DNA from: Planctomyces sp.
Lineage (GTDB): Bacteria; Planctomycetota; Planctomycetia; Planctomycetales; Planctomycetaceae
Reading direction: 5' to 3'
NCBI GenBank assembly: GCA_019636235.1
Contig: JAHBXW010000012.1
Span: 62,001-126,000 of the forward strand
Length of the DNA: 64,000 nucleotides
The position numbers and the translations under genes were made by a program. Under the pieces are notes generated by a model, which searched no databases, was not told the DNA's origin, and worked only from the letters and a program-made list of their open reading frames with translations. Within the stretch, counting starts at the first letter, position 1. Every line of letters begins with the position of its first letter. This document shows, one piece after another, positions 33,856 through 42,972 of this stretch.

Positions 33856-36800
33856 TCAGAACCCGGCGGCGTCCGCCTGCAGCGCCGCCTCGACGTCCGG
33901 CTGCTGCAGGAACTCCCAGATCGCGTCAAACTGCCGCCGCGCATCCCCTTCGTAGATCCGGGTGACCTTGGTGGTCCGCCCATCGATCGCCAGCTTGGGC
34001 ATCCGCGTGTTCAAGTCGTACCGCGGCGGGTCGAGCATCCAGCGATGGTAGAACTCGGGCCGCATGCGCTCGCGGACCGATGCGAAGTTGATGCCGGGAG
34101 CGAGCAGCGTCTGGCGGTCTCCCGTCGGGGGCAGCCGTCCCACCCCGTGGCACTGCCGGCAGTCGAGACCCGTGCTGTTCAGCAGTTCCCGTCCGGCGTC
34201 CAGGCGGCTGGCGTCCGCAGCGAGTTCCTCAACGGCCTCGTGGCCGTCGTGCCCATGTTGCGCGGCCATGCCGAGCGCCAGGGTGCGGGCGTACGCGGGG
34301 AAGGCCGGCATGCGGGCCTTCAGCCAGGCTCTGGGCTTCTCGTCGACACGTCCGGCGAGGAACGCCTCCGTCCATTCCGGCTTGAGACGATCCCCCGTCC
34401 AGGTCAACGCCGGGAGCTGTTCCGGCGAGAGGCCGCCGTCCCCTTCCTCGGCGATGATTTCCATGCGGGGGCTGCGTCGTCCGTCCCGATCGTGGCAGGC
34501 CGAGCAGCGCAGCGACGTCATCAAAGCCAGCGATTCGTCGGCCAGCGACGGTGGCCCGCCGGCCCGCAGAACGGCCTCGCGCAGCGCCGAACGCTGCTCA
34601 TGAGTCAACGGGTGCCGGGGCGACTTGGGATCGGCGTCGTCCGGATTCGCCAGGCATCCGCGCGCCGCGAGTTCCCAATCGTCCGCATGCAATTTCGGCG
34701 CGTTCGGCGCCGGAAGCTCGCCGTCAGGCGCTGTCGCATGGCATTGCCGGCACTGGAGGGTTTCAAACAACGTTCGGCCGCGTGCGGCGTCGCCCGGTAC
34801 GGACGTCGCGGAATCCCCCGATGGAGAGGCGCGGTCGACCAGAAATGCGGTCAGAGCCGCAGCTTCCTGATCGGTCAGCCTGAAGTCTGGCATGTAGGAG
34901 TTGGGAAAGTGATCGAGCGGCGCGCGGAGATAGTCGTGCAGCGCGCCCGGCAGGAACTTCTCAGCGACCAGCCCCAGCGGAATCCGGTCCCACTCATCGT
35001 CAGCGGCACCGTTCAGGCGATGACACGCGATGCAGCCCAGGTCTTCATAAAGCTGGCTGCCCCGGTCAGCGTCCCCCGGCGCGCGGTCCGAGGAGACACC
35101 GGGGCGCGTCGATTCGTCGGCTAAAGTCTCGAGCCACGCCGCGAGGTCCGCGGCCGCCGTTGCGCGTTGTTCTTCCGGCAACGTCTGCAACAGCGCCGGC
35201 ATGGTCGCGTCTGGTCGGTGCGATGGAGGGTCGAGCACCCAGGCCCGGACCCAGTCGGGGTTCAGCCGATGTCCCGCACCGACCAGAGAGGGAGCGCCCC
35301 GCTCCGGCGCGGCGCTGGACGGCGTCAGTCCGGGATGACACCGCGCGCAGTTGTGGCCGGCCAGGAGCCGGCGCCCGGCAGCCGCCTGCACGGAGTCTGC
35401 TTCCGGGCCGGGCAGGATCGTCGTCCATAGCGATTCCGGAGGAATCGGCTCTTCCGGAAACGCGTCCGAAGACCACAGCACTCGCGCGGACACCGGCGCG
35501 CCCGAAGTCCCGAGAGTCAGTTCATACCGGTTGTATCCCGCATGGAGCGGCACGACGGCCGTCTGGCCCGCGTTGATCGTCACCCCCTGAATCCGCAGAT
35601 GGCCGGATGGGCTGCCCTCCAGCCGCAGGCGGTGCTCGCCCTTCAACGGCACATGCAAGAAGCCATGGGCGACTGCATTGTAAGGAATCGCCTCCCCCGC
35701 GATCCGGTCCTGGAGCAGGGTTAACGTCCTGCTCAGGCGGACATCCTCCCGAGTCAATTCGGAAGAAGCCAGCGGCCGGAACGTCCACTTCACGCCGGGA
35801 CGGGAATGCTCCAACTCCTCGGCCGTCAACTGGCCCCGGCGCGGCCGCCGCGTAATCCGCGCGGGATCGAACGGCGCATCCCGGACGTTGTGAATCGTGT
35901 GCGCATAGGTGTGCGCCAGTTTCGTTCCGTCCGCGGCGCGCAGCGTCCAGGACAGATTGAACTGACTGACCGGCGCGAGCTGCTCGACCTCCAGGAACAC
36001 CGTGCAGTCGTCGTCCAGCAGCGTCGCCGACAGGATTTCGACTTTGTCCCGCCCCTCCTCCCGGGGATTGGAAACCTTGAACTCCGGAGAGCCGTACTGC
36101 TCGCGATAGGCGATGTTCCACTGCTCGGCGAAGTAATTGTCCGGGTCCTCCGCTTCATCGCGATCGAGTGGCTTCGAGAACGTCAGCAGCATGCCATTCG
36201 GCAGCGTCGCCACGTTCACCGGCAAATGCACGGGTCCGCCCGTATGGCGCACCCGCTGAAAGCAGCCGTCCTGCGTCGCGGCCGTCGTCCAGCCCCGCAG
36301 GCCCGTCAGATACAGCTGCCCGTCATAGGGGCTGAATCGACCGCGGCACACGCCCGATTCGAACACATGCGGCAGGACCAGCGTCCCTCCCTGCGCCTGG
36401 CCATGAATGAACTCCGTCAACACAAGCTGCAGCGTGCACTGACCGTACGACAGATGCAGCAGCTTGCCCGCCAGCGGCCCCCAGCGATCGCTCGTCACCC
36501 ACACCTGTCCTCCGCTGGAGTTGTCCTGTCGGCGGGGAATCCAGCACAGCGGCGGGTCGTATCCCAACGGCCGGCTGAACTTCACCTGCGGCCCGCCATA
36601 GCCGCCGTAGCCCCCCTCGCGAACCAGAAAAATTCCCGAGGCCGGCGTCCACTCCCCCTCCTGAGGCGCCACCGTCATGTCGCCATCCAGGCTGACGCCC
36701 AGCCCATTCGGGTTGCGAAACCCCGTCGCCACGACATCCTTCCGACGGCCGTCCGGCGACACGCGCACCAGGCCTTCGTTCGCGTTCAGGTAATACAGCC

Positions 36801-39800
36801 GCCCCATCGCGTCGGTTTCGAGGCACGTCACGTAATCGTGCCCGCCGGCGGACGTCTCGATGTCCCCGTGAAAGCATTCGTAGTAGTCGGCTTCGTCATC
36901 CCCGTTGAGATCATGCAGCCGCGTGATCTGGTCGCGCCCCAGGATCAGCACGTCGACGTCCGACGTCGCGCTGGCCACGGCTCCTCCCGCCTCGGCCGGA
37001 GGCGGCGTCACGCGCTTGCGGACCAGCATTCCCAGCGGCTGAAACAGTCCGGTCGCGAACCGCTTCCACGTCAGCCGGGACAGATCGCCCGCGAGCCCCC
37101 GGACCAGCCAGACGTCGCCGTGAACTGTGCAGATCAGCGCCGCGTCCTCGGACAGGAAGTCGTGCCCCGCCACGAACAACAGCGCGCGGTACGGGTTCTG
37201 AAATGGCAGCGTGATCGTGTCCACAACATAGGGTCCGTCCCCGGCGCCCAGCGTCCCCTGTGTGACAATCTCTTCCGTCCACTGCGGGTCTCCCGCAATC
37301 GCGCTCCGCTGCACCGGCTCGGCGGCCGGAACGTCGCGCAGCGCCGCCAGACCCGCTTCCAGTTCCGCGGCGGCGCAGCGCCAGGTCGCCACCTGCACGA
37401 CAGCATCCGCGGTCCGCGCGTCTGCCGTGATGCGCACCGCCCCGTCCCGGGTCGTCTCAAGGGCGACCGCTTCGCCGCCGCTAATCACGGCGACGCCGAT
37501 CGCGTCCTCCCCGTCGCGCAGCACGACGCAGGGCGGCCCAGCCTCGGGGATCTGCGCCCAGTCGCCCGGACTCCGCATCAGCTCGACGACAATCGGCTCG
37601 CCCCCCGGGCCGAACTCGAACGAGCGGGTGATCGTCCGCAGCGGACCCGCCTCGCGATATCCAGGAGTCTCCAGCACCCGCGTCTCACCGACCTGCCAGT
37701 TCAGAACGACACGGCTGCCATTCCGCCACAGACCGCGAAAACGGGCCTGGTGCGCCTCCCCGTCAGTCTCCGATCCCGGAAAACCCGGATGCCGCCCGCT
37801 GACGAACACCGGCGTTCCATTGGGAACAGGAGCTTCGATCAGCCCGTAGCGCGCCGGCTTGAATTGCAGAAACCCATCCAACCAGGCGGCCCGCATCTGC
37901 CCCCGAGCGGTGTCGTAGCAGACGGTGCCCTGGGCGCCGTCGCCGACCTTGATCGACAGCCCTTTCTCGGTCATCTCTCCGTTGATCGGCAGGATGCTCG
38001 CCAGAAACGGTCCGACCTGCGTTTGCTGCCAGCGGCCGTCGACGGAGTCCCCTTCCTGCCAGTCAAAGCCGACCATCTCCTTGCCCCAATGGTTGACGGC
38101 CCTGCGGGGCGCGGCGGACATCGAGGCGTCAGCGGCGGGAAGTTGCGGGCGGTCGAATTGCGCCGGACGGACTCCCGTCTCATCGGCGACGACGCCCCCC
38201 TCCTGAAGCGCGTCGAACCGCCACAGGGCCAGTGTATTCGCGTCCGCGGCGAAGGCGGCGTCGGCGGGCGGGGGATCGTGAATGCCCGACCGAATCTGCA
38301 GTTCGTCGATCGCCCCGTCGCATCCCAGACCGTCCTCGACGAGCCGCCCCAGCCCCAGAAGCGTTCGCGTCGCCTTGCGCTCGCCATTCGTTTCGAACGG
38401 CGGCGATACCTGGCGATCCAGGACATTGCGGCCGTCGACGTACAACCGCACGCGCGCCGGTTCGAGCTGCAGGCAGACGGTGTGCCAGGACCGGTCGCAG
38501 ATGTTGGCCTGCGAGCGATACTCGCCGCCGTGGCCGGGCAGATAGACGCTGAGTTCGCCGCCTCCCGCATAAGTGTACAATTCCCAGTGTTCGGGCGAGG
38601 ACTTCGGCTCGCTGGCGGCGATGATGTTGAAGTTCGCCGGCGAATCGATCCGCACACGGGCGTCGACGGTCAGCGGCGGGCGGCGCAACGGCTCGTCCGC
38701 GGCGACGAACATCCCGGCGACCCGCGCGTTCAGCGCCGACCCGTGCTGGCCGGGAATGAGCTGCTGCGTCGACGTCACGCCGCGGAAGGCGGCATCCTCC
38801 TCGACCGCGAACCGCCGCACCTCGCGCCCCGCGCACCACGCCACCGCCCGGCGCAGCATCTCCCGCGGCTCGAACGCCTCGTACGTCCGCTCGCTGTGCC
38901 CCAGCAGCGTCTGGAACACCCGCCCGCCGCCATACGTGTACGTCCAGGCCAGCGGTTCTGGCCGGCGCGTGATGACCGACGTCGCCGTCAGCAGCGGCTC
39001 GACCGGCTCGTCCCCCTGCTGCGCGAAATACAACTCGTCGAGCACCTCGAACCGCTGGAGTCCCGCCGTCAGCGGCGAGTCCTCCGCTGCGATGTTGACC
39101 GTGAATGTCCGAAACGGATCGTGCGAACTGCGTTGCGACTCGGGCCCGTCATGATTCCACATCCGCCGGACGATGCGGCGATACTCCGGCCACGCGGCGG
39201 CGCCCGCATCCGGCAGCGAAGGATGAAACGCGCCATTCGAGAAATGGACGAGCGCCAGCCCTCCCCCGCCGTTCAGGAACTCGACAAACGCCTGGCGAGA
39301 TTCTTCGCTGAGCGGCGTGCCGTCCTGCCAGTTCACGTAGTTCTGAACGATGACGTCATACGCCCGGCGTCCCTCGGCGTCGCTCAGCCGCCGGCCAAGG
39401 TCCTCAATGTCATACGACACATCCACGGAGATCCGCGGGTCGACCTGCAGCAGGTCGCGAATCGCCGGCGTCGTGCGCTCCCAGTTGTGCCAGCGGTGCG
39501 CGTCGTTGCCGGCGAACATCAGGACGCGAATCCGCTCGGCTTCCGGGACGCTCTCGCGAACCGCGCCCGGCTCGAACTCCGGCTCGCCCGCGGTCACGCG
39601 ATCGTACGGCTCGCCCAGGTGCTGGGCGATCTGCCGACGCGACGGGAGCGCCGCCTCGACGCCCTGCTCGGGAACTTCGCCGCCGGCCGCCCAGACGAGG
39701 GCGTTCAGCACCAGGCGGCGAAAGCTCTCGTTCTGCCAGTTGTCGTAGAAATGTCCGCAGGTGGTGCCGAACCCGCGGCCGCCGTTCTCGCGCTCCCGCG

Positions 39801-40569
39801 CCCAGGCCACAGTCTGACCCCAGGCGTCCCGCCCGGGCAGCGCCGGCACGATCGCCAGCGGCGTCGTCCGCCCGCCGAGCACGTCGATCGGCTCCGCCGT
39901 CTTCCGTGGCGGCCCCTCAGCACCGGCCGGTTCGAACCGCAGATTGAAATAGAACTCCTCCCGCAGCTGGAATGGCCGCACCCCGCGCAGCGCCGGATGA
40001 GACGGGTTCACGGGCAGCACTTCGGTGTCGTGCACCTCGATCGCCGAATGCCACTTGCGTTCGCCGTTCTCTTCCCAGTCGAAGTATCCTCCGGACCAGT
40101 CGAGAATCTGCCGTTCGTACTGATCCGGCGCGAATGTCGAAAAGTGAAACGTCAGCAGGCCGCAGCCGCGGTCGATCAGCCGCTGCACCTCGGCGACGCG
40201 CTGCGGCGATTCCAGGTGCGGCGCTTCAGCGTACAGGTCGCCATCCCGGCCATCGGAGATGACCATCACCGCGTCGGCGCCGTCGAGGGCCGCCGGGTCG
40301 TCCGGCCAGCCATCGCGGAACACCGACACCCGCACCTGTTCGCGGACGTTCGACGTTTCCAGCATCGTCTTCAGCAGGCGCGCGCTCCACGGATAGTCAT
40401 GGATGCGATTGCCTTCGGGACCGTGGCTCTTCACGCCGGCGACAATCACGATCCGCCGGGGGCGAGGCTCATCCGCGGCGGCCGCCAGGCCGTTCGCGAG
40501 CAGGCAGGCGAGACTCAGGACAAGACCGGAAAAGCGGAGCGCGGGCATTGCCGATTCCAGGTGGGACAT
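33856..40569 (-). CDS. Giant exported ThuA-ThuA-LamG-propeller-pentaheme cytochrome protein
   Basis: A single 2,237-residue protein with a signal peptide (LVLSLACLLANGLAAA). Modules in order: ThuA domain 1 (about 38-295) and ThuA domain 2 (about 347-590), both trehalose-utilisation-like; a LamG/sugar-binding-like beta-sandwich (about 630-790); a beta domain (about 835-1090); a sorbosone-dehydrogenase-like propeller (about 1090-1480) with a calcium-like DLNGDDEAD; a PA14-like region (about 1600-1710); then five c-type heme motifs: CARCH 1741, CIACH 1846, CRQCH 1940, CSACH 2022 and CRQCH 2137. It would work in the periplasm as a sugar-related oxidoreductase, but the substrate is unknown. An alternative start at ATG 40548 places the signal peptide right at the N-terminus. 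Confidence 0.88.
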   Translation of the reverse strand: MSHLESAMPALRFSGLVLSLACLLANGLAAAADEPRPRRIVIVAGVKSHGPEGNRIHDYPWSARLLKTMLETSNVREQVRVSVFRDGWPDDPAALDGADAVMVISDGRDGDLYAEAPHLESPQRVAEVQRLIDRGCGLLTFHFSTFAPDQYERQILDWSGGYFDWEENGERKWHSAIEVHDTEVLPVNPSHPALRGVRPFQLREEFYFNLRFEPAGAEGPPRKTAEPIDVLGGRTTPLAIVPALPGRDAWGQTVAWARERENGGRGFGTTCGHFYDNWQNESFRRLVLNALVWAAGGEVPEQGVEAALPSRRQIAQHLGEPYDRVTAGEPEFEPGAVRESVPEAERIRVLMFAGNDAHRWHNWERTTPAIRDLLQVDPRISVDVSYDIEDLGRRLSDAEGRRAYDVIVQNYVNWQDGTPLSEESRQAFVEFLNGGGGLALVHFSNGAFHPSLPDAGAAAWPEYRRIVRRMWNHDGPESQRSSHDPFRTFTVNIAAEDSPLTAGLQRFEVLDELYFAQQGDEPVEPLLTATSVITRRPEPLAWTYTYGGGRVFQTLLGHSERTYEAFEPREMLRRAVAWCAGREVRRFAVEEDAAFRGVTSTQQLIPGQHGSALNARVAGMFVAADEPLRRPPLTVDARVRIDSPANFNIIAASEPKSSPEHWELYTYAGGGELSVYLPGHGGEYRSQANICDRSWHTVCLQLEPARVRLYVDGRNVLDRQVSPPFETNGERKATRTLLGLGRLVEDGLGCDGAIDELQIRSGIHDPPPADAAFAADANTLALWRFDALQEGGVVADETGVRPAQFDRPQLPAADASMSAAPRRAVNHWGKEMVGFDWQEGDSVDGRWQQTQVGPFLASILPINGEMTEKGLSIKVGDGAQGTVCYDTARGQMRAAWLDGFLQFKPARYGLIEAPVPNGTPVFVSGRHPGFPGSETDGEAHQARFRGLWRNGSRVVLNWQVGETRVLETPGYREAGPLRTITRSFEFGPGGEPIVVELMRSPGDWAQIPEAGPPCVVLRDGEDAIGVAVISGGEAVALETTRDGAVRITADARTADAVVQVATWRCAAAELEAGLAALRDVPAAEPVQRSAIAGDPQWTEEIVTQGTLGAGDGPYVVDTITLPFQNPYRALLFVAGHDFLSEDAALICTVHGDVWLVRGLAGDLSRLTWKRFATGLFQPLGMLVRKRVTPPPAEAGGAVASATSDVDVLILGRDQITRLHDLNGDDEADYYECFHGDIETSAGGHDYVTCLETDAMGRLYYLNANEGLVRVSPDGRRKDVVATGFRNPNGLGVSLDGDMTVAPQEGEWTPASGIFLVREGGYGGYGGPQVKFSRPLGYDPPLCWIPRRQDNSSGGQVWVTSDRWGPLAGKLLHLSYGQCTLQLVLTEFIHGQAQGGTLVLPHVFESGVCRGRFSPYDGQLYLTGLRGWTTAATQDGCFQRVRHTGGPVHLPVNVATLPNGMLLTFSKPLDRDEAEDPDNYFAEQWNIAYREQYGSPEFKVSNPREEGRDKVEILSATLLDDDCTVFLEVEQLAPVSQFNLSWTLRAADGTKLAHTYAHTIHNVRDAPFDPARITRRPRRGQLTAEELEHSRPGVKWTFRPLASSELTREDVRLSRTLTLLQDRIAGEAIPYNAVAHGFLHVPLKGEHRLRLEGSPSGHLRIQGVTINAGQTAVVPLHAGYNRYELTLGTSGAPVSARVLWSSDAFPEEPIPPESLWTTILPGPEADSVQAAAGRRLLAGHNCARCHPGLTPSSAAPERGAPSLVGAGHRLNPDWVRAWVLDPPSHRPDATMPALLQTLPEEQRATAAADLAAWLETLADESTRPGVSSDRAPGDADRGSQLYEDLGCIACHRLNGAADDEWDRIPLGLVAEKFLPGALHDYLRAPLDHFPNSYMPDFRLTDQEAAALTAFLVDRASPSGDSATSVPGDAARGRTLFETLQCRQCHATAPDGELPAPNAPKLHADDWELAARGCLANPDDADPKSPRHPLTHEQRSALREAVLRAGGPPSLADESLALMTSLRCSACHDRDGRRSPRMEIIAEEGDGGLSPEQLPALTWTGDRLKPEWTEAFLAGRVDEKPRAWLKARMPAFPAYARTLALGMAAQHGHDGHEAVEELAADASRLDAGRELLNSTGLDCRQCHGVGRLPPTGDRQTLLAPGINFASVRERMRPEFYHRWMLDPPRYDLNTRMPKLAIDGRTTKVTRIYEGDARRQFDAIWEFLQQPDVEAALQADAAGF

Positions 40570-40643
40570 GTCGGGGGAACGACAGTCTACGGGGAACCGA
40601 GACGATGTTCACGCCGCGACAAGCCGCGGCGCAGGGTGGCGTC

Positions 40644-40720
40644 GAGCCGCGTGAGCCCAGAGGGCGAGCCGGCGATGACCCACCGGATTGCGCGGCACGA
40701 GCCGGAAGCGTGAGCGACGG
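40644..40720. repeat. Two imperfect GC-rich motifs in the intergenic region
   Basis: GAGCCGCGTGAGCCCAGAG (40644-40662) and CACGAGCCGGAAGCGTGAG (40696-40714) share the GAGCC...CGTGAG theme in altered order. I associate the second form with dispersed intergenic repeats of planctomycetes, but cannot confirm copy number here. Confidence 0.3.
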
Positions 40721-40739
40721 CCGCGGCCTTGCGACCAGG

Positions 40740-40784
40740 ATTAGTCAATGGTCATCGCAGACTGGTCAATTGTCATTGAATGAC
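40740..40784 (+). repeat. Degenerate heptamer-repeat tract (copy A)
   Basis: Six consecutive 7-bp units: ATTAGTC, AATGGTC, ATCGCAG, ACTGGTC, AATTGTC, ATTGAAT. The consensus is close to AYTGGTC. This resembles the short tandemly repeated heptamers known from filamentous cyanobacteria. A related tract lies inverted at 42856-42897, with a 15-bp identical stretch GTCAATGGTCATCGC on the opposite strand. The two tracts flank the FHA/receiver gene pair. Confidence 0.6.
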
Positions 40785-40825
40785 ACGGACCCCAGTCGAC
40801 GTCTCCGCCGTCAGGCGTCTCGGCG

Positions 40826-41749
40826 TCACTCCATCGCCGCGGTAACTTCCAGATCTTCAAGCGCCACGTTCGCCGCGCGTTTGACCAGCACGATCTCCCG
40901 GCCGCCGTCCGCATAATGCACTTCGTCCATCACCGACGGCAGGAACACGAAACCGCCCAGCCAGCCATGATCGGCCGCCGCCGCCTCCAGATTCGCCGGA
41001 AGCATGGCCGGGTTGATCGGCGTCCCCTCGTGACGGATCGTCACCGTCGCGCTGTCCGGACTGATCTTCGCATCCACCGTCAGCATGCGGTGCTGGCACT
41101 CGGCCAGCCCCATCCGCTGCGCGATCAGCGCGGCCACGGCGGCATCATCCAGCGACTCGTCCAGAGGGATGTCCAGGTTGCCATGGTGCATGGCGATCAA
41201 CAGCGCGTGCTTGACCGCCACGCAGACGCGGAGCCGCTCCGCTTCATCCCCCAGCGGCAGGCAGCGCAGCATGCCCTGCAGCTGCGCGACGAGCGGCTCG
41301 AACATCTGCTCGTCGTTCCGCAGCCGGAATCGCAGATGGCAGGTTTCCAGCGAGTGCATCAGCCGCGACTGCATCCGGTCATGCCCCGCCGCCTGCAGGA
41401 TGCGGTGCACCGTCTCGCGGAGCTGATCCCCCAGCCGGGACTTCGGCACATAGCTGGCCGCGCCCTTGCGGAGCGCCTCCGCGGCGATGTCCTCGCTGCC
41501 GCGGGCCGTCATCAGCACGACCGGAATCGACGGGTACTCGCGCTTGATCGCCTCCACGAGTTCCAGCCCGTTCATTTCGGGCATCTGCAGGTCGGTCACG
41601 ATCAGGTCGGGAATCCGCGCCTGGATCTCGTCGAGCGCCGCGCGGCCGTCGACCGCGTATGTCACGCGGACCCCCTGCTCCTTCTCCAGGAGCCGGCCGG
41701 CCCGTGTCCGGTCGATCGCCGAATCGTCCACCACCAGAATGTTTGCCAT
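40826..41749 (-). CDS. Response-regulator receiver domain fused to a degenerate RsbW-like ATPase domain
   Basis: A 307-residue protein. The receiver domain (1-118) is complete: acidic pair D8/D9, phosphorylatable Asp 53 (IVTDLQMPEMNG), Thr 81 and Lys 103. The C-terminal part (about 140-290) is homologous to the ATPase of 49868-50797, sharing the end block MDEV-Y-GR/NE-VLVKR, but its ATP site has decayed: the N-box Asn is Ile 185, the preceding Glu is Lys 180, and the DEGPGF motif reads HEGTPI (His 240). So it may sense phosphorylation but bind no ATP. It is 42 bp downstream of the FHA gene, probably one operon. Confidence 0.82.
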   Translation of the reverse strand: MANILVVDDSAIDRTRAGRLLEKEQGVRVTYAVDGRAALDEIQARIPDLIVTDLQMPEMNGLELVEAIKREYPSIPVVLMTARGSEDIAAEALRKGAASYVPKSRLGDQLRETVHRILQAAGHDRMQSRLMHSLETCHLRFRLRNDEQMFEPLVAQLQGMLRCLPLGDEAERLRVCVAVKHALLIAMHHGNLDIPLDESLDDAAVAALIAQRMGLAECQHRMLTVDAKISPDSATVTIRHEGTPINPAMLPANLEAAAADHGWLGGFVFLPSVMDEVHYADGGREIVLVKRAANVALEDLEVTAAME

Positions 41750-41791
41750 CGCCCGAATCCCGAGTTGTCCGCTCGAAGTTCGCCGTCCCCG

Positions 41792-42775
41792 TCACATGTC
41801 CAGCGTGAGGTCGCGGCGTTTGTTTTCCGAATCGTCAGGACCGTACTGATCCTGAATCCGCTCCAGCAGCGAATTCAGGTCCTGATCCTTCATTCCGATC
41901 TTCGACATCAATGATTCTTTTCGGTCCATCGCATTCGTTTCCGGCAGCGGACGTGCCCCGACCGGCACATAATCCAGTTGAAACCGCTGGTCGGCGATCG
42001 ACAACCGGCTCTCCGGAAAGACCCAGGCCTCCCGGCAGGGCTGGCTGTCGACCCGGACGCCGTTGCGGCTGTCCATGTCGAACACCCGCCAGTAGCCGTC
42101 GATCCACTCCAGACGGCAATGCACGGACGACACGGTCTTGACTCTCAGGGTGACGTCGCAGGTCTTGTCCCGGCCGATTGTCGCCACCGGACTCGTGATC
42201 AGGAAGTCGACGCCGCCGCCGATGGGCACGAGATGGGCCCGCGGGCCCGAGGGAGCGGGGGGACTGACGGGCCGCGCCGGCAGCGACTGCCGCGACGGCA
42301 CGGCCGGCGCCAACCGGGACGGCGGAGCGGGCGGGGGCGAGGATGACCCCGACTTCGGCGACGCCCCGGAAGGTTCGCCGCGAGCGACGTCTGCCCCCGG
42401 TATCGGCGCCGACAGCACCTGCATCGCCACGTCCGTGGCCGCGTCCATCGGCACGGCGTACTCAATTCGATATCGCGCCCGGCCGATTCCCAGCTCGTCT
42501 CCCGGACGCAGTCGTCCTCCGGGGCAGGCGCGGTTGTTGATTCGCAACGGCTCCGCCGGGTCGAGAGATTCGATCACCCACCAGCCGTCCGTCAGCCGCA
42601 AACGGCAGCGGGCCGTGTCCTTGGACAGCGGAGCGGCCGCATCCGTGCCGACGCGGCGCCCCAGGAACAAGTGGGGCCTGGTCAGCGCGATTGGCTTTCC
42701 GCCCGAACACGGCACGAGGTGAGCGAGCATGACCCCAGCAACCGTTCCGATGGTGTGAGACGCTTTTGACTCCAT
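41792..42775 (-). CDS. Double FHA-domain protein
   Basis: A 327-residue soluble protein with two FHA-like domains. The N-terminal one (about 25-115) is divergent (HLFLGRRVGTDAAAPL, KDTARCRLRL). A Pro/Ser/Ala-rich linker (about 130-185) follows. The C-terminal one (about 190-285) has the canonical core: VATIGRDKTCDVTLR, SSVHCRLEW and DMDSRNGVRV. It would bind Thr-phosphorylated partners. GGAGGG lies 6 nt before the ATG. It is followed by the receiver/ATPase gene, and heptamer-repeat tracts bracket the pair. Confidence 0.85.
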   Translation of the reverse strand: MESKASHTIGTVAGVMLAHLVPCSGGKPIALTRPHLFLGRRVGTDAAAPLSKDTARCRLRLTDGWWVIESLDPAEPLRINNRACPGGRLRPGDELGIGRARYRIEYAVPMDAATDVAMQVLSAPIPGADVARGEPSGASPKSGSSSPPPAPPSRLAPAVPSRQSLPARPVSPPAPSGPRAHLVPIGGGVDFLITSPVATIGRDKTCDVTLRVKTVSSVHCRLEWIDGYWRVFDMDSRNGVRVDSQPCREAWVFPESRLSIADQRFQLDYVPVGARPLPETNAMDRKESLMSKIGMKDQDLNSLLERIQDQYGPDDSENKRRDLTLDM

Positions 42776-42855
42776 CCGGATCCCTCCGCCCGGACGATGG
42801 TCACTCTAACACGCCCCGGCCCGGGGCTCCACCTGCGACGGCCGGGACCGGATTC

Positions 42856-42897
42856 AATCGATGACTAATCACCAATCCGCGATGACCATTGACCAAT
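42856..42897 (-). repeat. Degenerate heptamer-repeat tract (copy B, inverted)
   Basis: On the minus strand it reads ATTGGTC, AATGGTC, ATCGCGG, ATTGGTG, ATTAGTC, ATCGATT, six 7-bp units. It shares AATGGTC-ATCGC and ATTAGTC with the copy at 40740-40784 in opposite orientation. It lies upstream of the FHA gene. Confidence 0.6.
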
Positions 42898-42923
42898 TCA
42901 CCGCGGGTGGGCGCGGCCTTCAC

Positions 42924-42948
42924 CACGCCCTCCCTGCGTCAGGGCGTG
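42924..42948 (-). terminator. Hairpin downstream of the branching-enzyme gene
   Basis: Perfect 8-bp arms CACGCCCT (42924-42931) and AGGGCGTG (42941-42948) with a 9-nt loop, beginning 24 nt past the glgB stop. No T-tract follows on the minus strand, so the assignment is by position and stem strength. Confidence 0.5.
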
Positions 42949-42972
42949 CCACGAGTGCCACACTCGCGGCGC

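Noticed and set aside
35806-40713. A 4.9-kb uninterrupted plus-strand open frame antisense to the heme/ThuA gene
   Set aside because: Its translation is Arg/Gln/His-rich without any family motif. Long antisense frames are expected in GC-rich genes with strong third-position bias; the minus-strand gene has clear domains.
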